Shown piece by piece: positions 1-5,246 of a stretch of 7,365 nt of DNA; positions within the stretch are counted from its first letter, which is position 1; every line of letters begins with the position of its first letter. Below the pieces are notes generated by a model. That model was not told where the DNA came from. It made no database searches and saw nothing but the letters and a program-made list of their open reading frames with translations. The translations under genes were made by a program, and so were the position numbers. Location of the stretch: assembly GCA_946494435.1 (NCBI GenBank), contig CAMMBO010000041.1, positions 1 through 7,365 on the forward strand. Direction: 5' to 3'. This DNA comes from an uncultured Mycoplasmatota bacterium (lineage in GTDB: Bacteria > Bacillota_I > Bacilli_A > RF39 > UBA660).

Positions 1-49
1 GATATTGCAAACATCAATTCCAACTGTTGAAATCTCTGTTTGCAATATC
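1..49. repeat. 13-bp perfect inverted repeat at window edge
   Basis: Bases 1-13 (GATATTGCAAACA) are the exact reverse complement of 37-49, with a 23-base spacer. The left arm starts at the first base of the window, so the stem may extend further left. No T-run follows on the plus strand, so it is a poor intrinsic terminator in that direction. Other possibilities are a recombination or protein-binding site, or a fold-back at an assembly end. It lies about 50 bases upstream of the start-less gene remnant at 102-566. Confidence 0.6.
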
Positions 50-101
50 TCAATAGTTATATCTTCCTTAATTTTAGATAACTTAACTAACCATAGGATG
101 A

Positions 102-566
102 GGATGTAGTTATGGTGGACCTTCAAATTCTTCTTCAACTTCTGGATGGCAATATACATATGATATTGATATAAATGGAACAGGGGCTAGTACAACAGGA
201 ACAATATATGGAGTATATGACATGAGTGGAGGTTCATGGGAATATGTAATGGGAAATTACAATGATGTAGTAGGACAATCAGGATTTGTATCAATGCCAG
301 AATCAAAATATTATGATAAGTATACGAGTGATGATGCAAGTACAGCATGCAATGGAAGTGCATGTATAAGTCATGCATTATTAGAAACATTACAATGGTC
401 TACTAATGGAAGTAATATGGTAAATAACATGCTTTCTTGGTTTTTGAGGGGGGGTTACTGGGGTGATGGCAATCCTAGTTTGTTCGTTTTTTCCCATAGC
501 TACTATTTTGGAGGAGATTATAGTGCTTACTCTTTTCGTCTTGTAATGAGTAGGACTAGTTCTTAA
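102..566 (+). pseudogene. 5'-truncated FGE/C-type-lectin-like surface domain
   Basis: The plus-strand frame opens after a TGA at 99-101, with a second in-frame stop (TAA) at 84-86. It reads through GCSYGGPSNSSSTSGW, YDIDINGTGAST, GTIYGVYDMSGGSWEYVMGN and KYYDKYTSDDAS to a C-terminal RGGYW...YSFRLVMS, stopping at 564-566. The first in-frame ATG (222) cuts into the conserved domain and has no good Shine-Dalgarno, so it is unlikely to be a real start. From family knowledge, the YDMSGG.WEYVMG plus RGG.W...SFR arrangement fits formylglycine-generating-enzyme/C-type-lectin-fold domains. These occur in many paralogous, often pilin-like or lipoprotein surface proteins of gut Firmicutes. The N-terminal membrane anchor and first part of the domain are missing. 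It may be a decayed gene, a silent cassette, or a misassembled edge. Codon use changes sharply at about 430. There is a run of seven G at 448-454. Confidence 0.6.
431..545 (+). other. A-depleted, NNY-codon segment resembling a DGR variable region
   Basis: A makes up 16 of the 110 bases in 431-540, against 71 of 180 in 241-420 of the same gene. From 456 to 542, 25 of 29 codons end in C or T; the exceptions are TGG, TTG, GGA and GGA. The segment encodes the C-terminal RGGYW...FRL portion of the lectin-like fold. In known diversity-generating-retroelement targets this is where the variable region lies, and there adenines of AAY template codons become NNY. Length and location match such variable regions. 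No template repeat or reverse transcriptase is in the window, so the mechanism is inferred. Mosaic recombination is the main alternative. Confidence 0.4.
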
Positions 567-626
567 GACTTGTTAAAAAATAGTTGTGTGAATAACCTGT
601 GATAAATTAAATCTTTATATGATTTC

Positions 627-647
627 TTTATTCACTAAGTGAATAAA
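627..647. repeat. 10-bp inverted repeat (TTTATTCACT / AGTGAATAAA)
   Basis: 627-636 and 638-647 are exact reverse complements around a single A. As RNA this gives a 9-bp stem with a TAA loop. No T-run follows on either strand, so it is not a classical terminator. An upstream copy of GTGAATAA (588-595) could pair with 628-635 instead, giving two mutually exclusive structures. It could be an operator, an mRNA 3'-end structure, or a cruciform downstream of the variable segment. Confidence 0.55.
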
Positions 648-650
648 ACT

Positions 651-679
651 AAGAGTGATGGCTAATTACCATCACTCTT
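651..679. terminator. Bidirectional terminator between convergent genes
   Basis: An 11-bp perfect stem is formed by AAGAGTGATGG (651-661) and CCATCACTCTT (669-679) around a 7-base loop. It sits between the remnant on the plus strand and the end of the minus-strand gene, whose TGA stop (672-674) lies inside the stem. On the minus strand it is followed by a weak T-rich stretch (CTTAGTTTTATT). On the plus strand the tail is only CTTCTTCG. It is therefore more convincing for the minus-strand gene. Confidence 0.65.
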
Positions 680-1301
680 CTTCGTTAGAACTATCATCAG
701 TTTCTTGATTATCTTTTACAATTCTTCCTATTCTAAAGCTATACTTATAATTATTATCTTTATATTCTTTTAGACTAAATTCTAATCCTTGGTACTGGAA
801 AAATTCTGATGTTTTACTATTATTATCTTCTGTATTTCCTAATGTTTCAAAAACTCTATTATATATTAAATCTGTTGTCTTTTTATTAATTTTCTCATTA
901 TTAGCTATTATCATATTGCTTATAACTTTTTTAGCTTTATTCTTATTGTTAAAATTAATACTTATAATATTTATATTAACATCATCTTTAAGATTAAACT
1001 CAATTTCTATATTATCACTATTGACTACATTATTGATAATGTCATTTATATTAATATCATTATCACTAATTTCATTATAATTATTTATAAAGTCCTCTAA
1101 AGTAAGATTATCTATAGTATCAGGCTCTGTTAAATCACTGAAATCCTCATTTTGATACTTTTCTTCCATCGTTTTTCGGTCAATTATTGATTTAGTTATT
1201 TCTGTTGAAATGAAATAACATAACGCTCCTAATATAATTGTAACTATTATAAGTATAATAATTTGCTTTCTGGTCATTTTTTTCTTTTCTTTTTTTTTCA
1301 T
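672..1301 (-). CDS. Membrane-anchored protein of unknown function
   Basis: 209 residues. A Lys-rich cytoplasmic N-terminus (MKKKEKKKMTRK) precedes one membrane helix at about residues 13-32 (IIILIIVTIILGALCYF). An Asn/Asp/Ile-rich exterior domain of about 175 residues follows and ends in an acidic tail (SSNEEE). No lipobox, no sortase motif, no Trp and no recognisable enzyme motif. By the positive-inside rule the C-terminal part is outside the cell. The start at 1301 is chosen because GAAAGAGGGA (minus strand, 1320-1311) lies at proper distance; Met9 is a weaker alternative. The gene is divergent from the PfkB kinase gene across 103 bases and ends in a hairpin terminator. It is probably a lineage-specific envelope protein. 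The coding call is firm, the function unknown. Confidence 0.85.
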   Translation of the reverse strand: MKKKEKKKMTRKQIIILIIVTIILGALCYFISTEITKSIIDRKTMEEKYQNEDFSDLTEPDTIDNLTLEDFINNYNEISDNDININDIINNVVNSDNIEIEFNLKDDVNINIISINFNNKNKAKKVISNMIIANNEKINKKTTDLIYNRVFETLGNTEDNNSKTSEFFQYQGLEFSLKEYKDNNYKYSFRIGRIVKDNQETDDSSNEEE

Positions 1302-1310
1302 AAATATACA

Positions 1311-1331
1311 TCCCTCTTTCCAATTATAACA
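1311..1331 (-). promoter_or_regulatory. Extended -10 promoter and RBS of the 672-1301 gene
   Basis: On the minus strand TGTTATAAT (plus 1331-1323) is an extended -10 with a consensus hexamer. The expected -35 position carries only AAGACT, a poor match that the TG extension may compensate for. GAAAGAGGGA (1320-1311) is the Shine-Dalgarno. It sits so close to the -10 that the leader would be only about 15 bases. Confidence 0.55.
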
Positions 1332-1380
1332 AAAATTTACACTCTAGTCTTTTCTTTTTATATATTTTTTTTAAAAAAGT

Positions 1381-1401
1381 TGATATAATTAATACGGTGA
1401 T
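1381..1401 (+). promoter_or_regulatory. Extended -10 promoter and RBS of the PfkB kinase gene
   Basis: TGATATAAT (1381-1389) is an extended -10; no good -35 is seen at 1361-1366 (TATATT). GGTGAT (1396-1401) matches the downstream half of AAAGGAGGTGATC, the complement of the 16S rRNA tail. That explains why it lies only three bases from ATG 1405. The expected transcription start, near 1396, would give a leader of about nine bases, so this mRNA is nearly leaderless if the promoter is real. Confidence 0.5.
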
Positions 1402-1404
1402 GAT

Positions 1405-2307
1405 ATGAAATATTTAACAATTGGTCATGCATCTTTCGATGTTACATTTAGAGTAGATAAGTATCCTATAGAAAATACAAAACAAAGAGTAGGGAAACAC
1501 ATAGATTGTGGAGGAGGTCCTGCTAGTAATGCAGGCTATCTTCTATCATTATGGGGCTGTGATGTTTCTTTTCAAGGAGTTGCCGGTAATGATTATTATG
1601 GTAATTTGATTAAAGCAGAGTTTAACAGTGTAGGGGTTAATACTACATATTTAGAACTTGTAGATAATTTTAATACAGATCTTAGTATTATATTAGCGAA
1701 TGCAACTAATGCTAGTAGAACAATATTGACTAGTAAAGATGATAAAACTCCTAAATGTAGTATACCTAATGATAATAAATATGATGTTATTTTAGTAGAT
1801 GGTGAAGAAGAAGAGACAAGTAAAAAAGTACTTCTTAATAATAAAGATGCTATTAAAATAATAGATGCTGGTAGTTTTAGACCAAGTACAGTTAATTTAT
1901 GTCAATATGTAGACTATCTTGTCTGTTCTAAAAATTTTGCTCTTGATTATACTAAATTAAATTATGATGGCAGTATAGATAGCCTTATAAAGATTCATCA
2001 AAGACTAACTAATGACTTTAATAATGTTGTTGTTATTACTCTTGAAGATAAAGGATGTTTTACTAAAATAGAAGATACTTATAAATTAATACCTAGTATT
2101 AAAGTTAAATCTGTTGATACAACAGGAGCAGGTGACATTTTTCATGGAGCTTTTACTTACTTTATAACACATGGTTATTCTCTAGAAGATACTTGTCGTT
2201 TATCTAATCTAACAGGAGCTTTATCTACATTACGAGTAGGTGGTCGGTTTTCTATGCCTAAGTTAGACGCTGTTTTAGAAAGAAGGTCCCTTATTGATAC
2301 TATCTAG
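1405..2307 (+). CDS. PfkB-family carbohydrate kinase
   Basis: 300 residues, the usual length for the ribokinase/PfkB superfamily, which transfers the ATP gamma-phosphate to a sugar or nucleoside hydroxyl in the cytoplasm. Signature 1 is present as GGGPASNAG (36-44). The N-terminal substrate-contact Asp is D12 in GHASFD. Signature 2 is DTTGAGDIFHGAF (238-250), with GAG (241-243) forming the anion hole and D244 the catalytic base. The C-terminal helix LSNLTGALSTLRVGGRFSMP resembles the usual nucleotide-side region. The substrate cannot be read from the sequence: ribokinase, fructokinase and nucleoside kinase types all share these motifs, and GGGPASNA is also found in sulfofructose-kinase-like members. 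The last 14 bases overlap the Smr gene, indicating translational coupling. No sugar transporter or isomerase adjoins it. Confidence 0.93.
   Translation: MKYLTIGHASFDVTFRVDKYPIENTKQRVGKHIDCGGGPASNAGYLLSLWGCDVSFQGVAGNDYYGNLIKAEFNSVGVNTTYLELVDNFNTDLSIILANATNASRTILTSKDDKTPKCSIPNDNKYDVILVDGEEEETSKKVLLNNKDAIKIIDAGSFRPSTVNLCQYVDYLVCSKNFALDYTKLNYDGSIDSLIKIHQRLTNDFNNVVVITLEDKGCFTKIEDTYKLIPSIKVKSVDTTGAGDIFHGAFTYFITHGYSLEDTCRLSNLTGALSTLRVGGRFSMPKLDAVLERRSLIDTI
2277..2287 (+). promoter_or_regulatory. Strong RBS that fixes the TTG start of the Smr gene
   Basis: AGAAAGAAGGT matches AGAAAGGAGGT, the complement of the 16S tail, at 10 of 11 positions. It ends six bases before TTG 2294. It lies inside the kinase coding region and supports a TTG start even though no ATG is available before the DLHG motif. 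Confidence 0.7.
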
Positions 2308-2551
2308 TTATCCTAAAATAGATTTGCATGGTATGGATAGAGTCTATGCTATCTTTAAAGTAAAAGAATTTATTGATGATTGTTATAGGCTAAAATATAG
2401 AAATATTGTTATTATTCATGGAATAGGTACTGGTACTTTGATGAATGCTGTTAAAAATTACTTGAAAAAAGATAAGCGCGTGTTAGAATATAAACTAGAT
2501 TTTATGAATCCAGGATGTACGCTAGTAGTTTTAAAAGTTGACAATTGCTAG
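2294..2551 (+). CDS. Stand-alone Smr-domain protein
   Basis: 85 residues, a nearly minimal Smr (small MutS-related) domain. IDLHGM (9-14) is the DLHG motif, HGIGTGTL (42-49) is the HGxGxG motif, and GCTLVVL (74-80) is the last strand, usually GGxG[AV]T. Smr domains occur at the C-terminus of MutS2 and as stand-alone proteins, and they have nicking or RNA-cleaving activity. SmrB and MutS2-type members act on collided ribosomes or on DNA; which applies here cannot be told. The start is TTG, set by the strong SD at 2277-2287. The first ATG (residue 14) would remove DLHG. Overlap with the kinase gene suggests co-translation. The TTGACA -35 of the next promoter lies within its last codons. Confidence 0.88.
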   Translation: MILSSYPKIDLHGMDRVYAIFKVKEFIDDCYRLKYRNIVIIHGIGTGTLMNAVKNYLKKDKRVLEYKLDFMNPGCTLVVLKVDNC

Positions 2552-2566
2552 ATTTTATGTTATAAT
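2538..2566 (+). promoter_or_regulatory. Consensus sigma-A promoter
   Basis: TTGACA (2538-2543), a 17-base spacer, and TATAAT (2561-2566) preceded by TGT, so it also has an extended -10. Every position is consensus. The -35 overlaps the end of the Smr gene. Expected transcription start is about 2573. AAAAGGGGG (2582-2590) serves as Shine-Dalgarno nine bases before ATG 2600. It should be a strong constitutive-type promoter for the two surface-protein genes. Confidence 0.85.
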
Positions 2567-2599
2567 ATGTCCAACTTAAGGAAAAGGGGGAATTAAGTT

Positions 2600-3601
2600 A
2601 TGTATACAGAGGAGAATGAAAGAGGAAGATTTCCACTTCGTGATATTCTGCTAAAAGCTATAGTAGTTATAATTTTCTTGATATTAATTATATTTATAGT
2701 TACAAAATTAACTACAAAAGATACTTCTACAAATAGTAGTGCAACTTCTAATTATGATAAAACTTTTAGTGAGAATTTGGAAGCTATGGAAGATGCTACT
2801 TTTAAGTATTATACAAAAGATAGATTACCAAATGAAGTTGGTGAGAATAATGAGTTGACATTAAGAGAAATGATAAATTCTAATTTATTAGAAGCCTTTA
2901 CAGATGCTGATGGTAATTCATGTGATGTTAATAACAGTTATATTAGATTAACAAAAAATGAAGATGATTATACTTTAAGAGTAAACCTTAAATGTAATAA
3001 AAAAGAAGATTATTCACTTATGAAAGTAGGGGAATATGATTATTGTGAGCATGATATTTGTAAAAGAGATACAAGTAAAGAAAAAAATAGTACTAAAGAA
3101 GAAAAGAAGGAAGAAACTAGTAAAGTAGATATTACTGAATCTAGTGATACTTCTAATAATACAAATACAAATACTAATGCTAATGCTGGTACTAATTCTA
3201 ATATAACTAATAACAGTACAAGCAATCCAACTAATGATCTAAATACAAATACTTCTAGTGGTTCATCACAAGTATCAACAATGTATGAATATAAAAAGGT
3301 TACTAATCCAGTTTTATCGGGTTGGAGCTCATGGAGTAGTTGGCAACTTAATAATAATAGATATACTGCTGTTAAATGTAGTGATAATGATGCTAATTGT
3401 TTAAGAGAAGTTCAACTATATTCAAGAAGACAAAGAATAGGAGTTGATTCTTCTGGTAAGGTATTGTATGCTACTGTTCACTATTATAGTTATAGAACTA
3501 GAAATTTAATTAGCAGTGGTACTACTGATACTAAATGGAGTACTTACAATGATACTAATTTAATAAATCAAGGATATACCTATACAGGTAATATGAGATA
3601 G
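2600..3601 (+). CDS. Membrane-anchored surface protein with TSP1-like WSSWSSW domain
   Basis: 333 residues. A short cytoplasmic N-terminus (1-15) is followed by a membrane helix at about 16-35 (ILLKAIVVIIFLILIIFIV). An exterior globular part (about 45-155) carries four Cys (C108, C132, C149, C154). Residues 155-232 are a K/E- then Asn/Ser/Thr-rich linker with an NTNTNTNANA tract. The C-terminal domain (about 233-333) contains W242, W245 and W248 in GWSSWSSWQ, then C260, C267 and QLYSRRQRIG. WxxWxxW followed by Cys and Arg residues is the hallmark of thrombospondin type 1 repeats, where Trp and Arg side chains stack. In animals these bind glycans and proteins; in bacteria they are uncommon. 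No prepilin or sortase motif is seen. The role is probably extracellular binding, by inference only. It is co-transcribed with the next gene, 11 bases away. Confidence 0.85.
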   Translation: MYTEENERGRFPLRDILLKAIVVIIFLILIIFIVTKLTTKDTSTNSSATSNYDKTFSENLEAMEDATFKYYTKDRLPNEVGENNELTLREMINSNLLEAFTDADGNSCDVNNSYIRLTKNEDDYTLRVNLKCNKKEDYSLMKVGEYDYCEHDICKRDTSKEKNSTKEEKKEETSKVDITESSDTSNNTNTNTNANAGTNSNITNNSTSNPTNDLNTNTSSGSSQVSTMYEYKKVTNPVLSGWSSWSSWQLNNNRYTAVKCSDNDANCLREVQLYSRRQRIGVDSSGKVLYATVHYYSYRTRNLISSGTTDTKWSTYNDTNLINQGYTYTGNMR

Positions 3602-3612
3602 GGGTGTTAACA

Positions 3613-5190
3613 ATGGAAGAAAGAAAAGTTATAAAATTTTATCGTTATAAAGAAAAAGATGAGAATGGTCGTGAAATTTGGTTATATTGTTATGGCTTAG
3701 AAGATGAGAAAGGAAAGGTTACTTATCATTTTACTAAAGATGATGACAAAGCAATAAAAATTTGTTTACAATACTTAAATGATAATTATTCTAGAGTTGA
3801 TTATAGGAGAAGAATAGCTGAAAAACCATCAATATTTAATCTTAATTGTTCTAGTCTTGATGATGTAAGTGAAAAAGTGCAAGAGACTAGTGTAGATGAA
3901 AAGAAAGAAATGAAAAACTTCATTAAAGCTCAAGAAAAGTTTTATGAAAATGATTTTGAAGATGTAGAAGAAAAGAAAGGTAAAGTAACTAGGGCATGTA
4001 GTTGGTTAGCAAACTTTGCTAAAGATAGAATAGCAGGTTTTAAAAATGCTTCTAAAAAAGGAAAAGCTGCTAGAATAGTCGCAACGGTTGCAGCTGTTGC
4101 TCTATTTGTAAATGGTTGTTCGGCAATTCTTAATAGAGGTAAAAGTCCTACTAACAGTGGGTTAAGTTCAACAACTGGTCTAGATAATGATAATAATAAC
4201 GATAATGATAATAATATGAAAAATGACATAGATAGCTCTGCTGTAAAAATATCAGATACTGCGAAAGAAGCTGCTACTATTGCAAATAAAGCTTTAGAAG
4301 ATGCAGAAGCTAAGATTAAAGATGAAGAAGAGGATAAAAAAATAACACAAATAGATAATACATCTAATAATACATCTAATAATAAATCCAATGATACAAG
4401 TTATGATAATAGTAAAAGTACTAGTTCTTCACATTCTAATGGTACTACATCAACTTCAGGCGGATCTAGTTCTACAAGTACTAAGCCTAAGAAAGAATCT
4501 GGCAGTGTTAATAAAGGATATCTTGCAGTTCAAGATCCTAGCGCTAGTTTAGATGATTCTAAAAACAACTCATCAAATGGAAATGATAGTAAACCTGATG
4601 CAGATGATTCATATCAAAATGTTAATGAAGAAGAAACACCAATTACAGGTGGAGATATTACTACAGATGAGGATTATAGTGAGGAAATTGAAGTTCCTGC
4701 TAAAGAAGACGCTATATTAGATTCAGAACTTGCAGGCAGTGAAGGTGCAATTGATGATGATGTAAGTTACGATATAAATTTAGATGATAATAATGGTGAG
4801 TATGATAATGTTTATGTTGAAGAATTACCTGATCCTAATAAAACAGCAGAAGCAGGTGATAAAGATTATGTAACTACAGACGAAGAACTAAAACAAGATA
4901 CTTCTTTAGAAGATGAAAGTCAAAATAGTGATGTTGTTCCAGTAGAACAAACACCTGTTCAAGATACTAATACTGATGAATATACAGTTTCTGTTGATAC
5001 AACTTATACAGAACCAGGAACTGTAGAAACTGTACCAGTTGAGCAAAGCCCAACTATTAATGAACAGGAAGTAGAAAGAGCAGTTGAAGCGATGGCTAAT
5101 GGAGAAGAAGGAAATGTCATTGTTAATACTGATGGAAGTATAAGTTTTGAAGCAGCTGAAAATACAGAAACAAATAGTATGACAAAATAG
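3613..5190 (+). CDS. Single-pass membrane protein with acidic low-complexity exterior
   Basis: 525 residues, unrecognised family. Residues 1-150 are a charged cytoplasmic domain (KVIKFYRYKEKDENGREIWLYCYG at the start). One membrane helix lies at about 153-173 (ARIVATVAAVALFVNGC), preceded by KKGKAAR. The remaining 350 residues are disordered and rich in Asp, Asn, Ser, Thr and Glu, with DNDNNN and NTSNNTSNN tracts and VPVEQTP/VPVEQSP repeats at 442-448 and 474-480. C169 sits at the helix end in a lipobox-like FVNGC, but far from the N-terminus, so lipidation is unlikely. ATG 3613 is chosen because AGGGGTG (3600-3606) is a well-placed Shine-Dalgarno; GTG 3604 lies inside it. The gene is downstream of and co-transcribed with the WSSWSSW protein and is followed by a terminator. 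The topology suggests an envelope linker or a transmembrane sensor such as an anti-sigma-type protein, but nothing proves it. Confidence 0.85.
   Translation: MEERKVIKFYRYKEKDENGREIWLYCYGLEDEKGKVTYHFTKDDDKAIKICLQYLNDNYSRVDYRRRIAEKPSIFNLNCSSLDDVSEKVQETSVDEKKEMKNFIKAQEKFYENDFEDVEEKKGKVTRACSWLANFAKDRIAGFKNASKKGKAARIVATVAAVALFVNGCSAILNRGKSPTNSGLSSTTGLDNDNNNDNDNNMKNDIDSSAVKISDTAKEAATIANKALEDAEAKIKDEEEDKKITQIDNTSNNTSNNKSNDTSYDNSKSTSSSHSNGTTSTSGGSSSTSTKPKKESGSVNKGYLAVQDPSASLDDSKNNSSNGNDSKPDADDSYQNVNEEETPITGGDITTDEDYSEEIEVPAKEDAILDSELAGSEGAIDDDVSYDINLDDNNGEYDNVYVEELPDPNKTAEAGDKDYVTTDEELKQDTSLEDESQNSDVVPVEQTPVQDTNTDEYTVSVDTTYTEPGTVETVPVEQSPTINEQEVERAVEAMANGEEGNVIVNTDGSISFEAAENTETNSMTK
4183..4218 (+). 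repeat. 18-bp imperfect tandem repeat (DNDNNN coding)
   Basis: GATAATGATAATAATAAC (4183-4200) is followed by GATAATGATAATAATATG (4201-4218). The two differ only at the last bases. They encode DNDNNNDNDNNM just outside the membrane helix of the 3613-5190 protein. The period is a multiple of three, so copy-number change would keep the frame. Confidence 0.75.
4357..4392 (+). repeat. 12-bp tandem repeat, three copies
   Basis: AATACATCTAAT occurs at 4357-4368 and 4369-4380, followed by the diverged AATAAATCCAAT (4381-4392). It encodes NTSNNTSNNKSN in the exterior linker. In-frame expansion or contraction by slippage would alter linker length only. Confidence 0.75.
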
Positions 5191-5210
5191 TTTTACTATT
5201 TGTTTTTTCT
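5182..5210 (+). terminator. Intrinsic terminator of the surface-protein unit
   Basis: ACAAAATAG (5182-5190) pairs with CTATTTGT (5196-5203) around a TTTTA loop, with one bulged A. It is followed by TTTTTCT. The stop codon TAG is part of the left arm. The stem is AT-rich, but the T-run is good. The right arm overlaps the promoter of the next gene. Confidence 0.7.
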
Positions 5211-5241
5211 TTGGTATAATTTTATTAAAGAATAGGAAGTG
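5192..5241 (+). promoter_or_regulatory. Promoter and RBS of the 5247-7145 gene
   Basis: TTTACT (5192-5197) is a four-of-six -35 match. A 17-base spacer leads to TATAAT (5215-5220), which has a TGG extension. AGGAAGTG (5234-5241) is the Shine-Dalgarno, five bases before ATG 5247. The -35 and spacer lie within the preceding terminator hairpin and T-run. Confidence 0.65.
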
Positions 5242-5246
5242 GTTTT

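Noticed and set aside
55..83. AGTTAT/ATAACT inverted repeat
   Set aside because: Six AT-rich base pairs are expected by chance in this composition.
99..101. TGA read as Trp (Mycoplasma code) joining the remnant to upstream sequence
   Set aside because: All Trp in the intact genes are TGG with no in-frame TGA, and another stop (TAA 84-86) lies just upstream.
187..390. Minus-strand open frame (67 codons) opposite the surface-domain remnant
   Set aside because: It is antisense to the better-supported lectin-like frame, is His/Leu/Ile-rich with no motif, and has no RBS.
3040..3225. Minus-strand open frame opposite the Asn/Thr-rich linker
   Set aside because: Its Leu/Val repeats simply mirror the low-complexity coding strand.
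3604..3612. GTG 3604 as start of the 3613-5190 gene
   Set aside because: The GTG is part of the AGGGGTG Shine-Dalgarno. ATG 3613 has correct spacing.
3942..4391. Minus-strand open frame of 149 codons
   Set aside because: It is an antisense shadow of the 3613-5190 gene. The Leu/Ser composition mirrors AAA, GAT and AGT codons, and no RBS is seen.
4183..4392. CRISPR-like or other repeat array
   Set aside because: The repeats are short, adjacent and in frame inside a coding low-complexity region, with no spacers.
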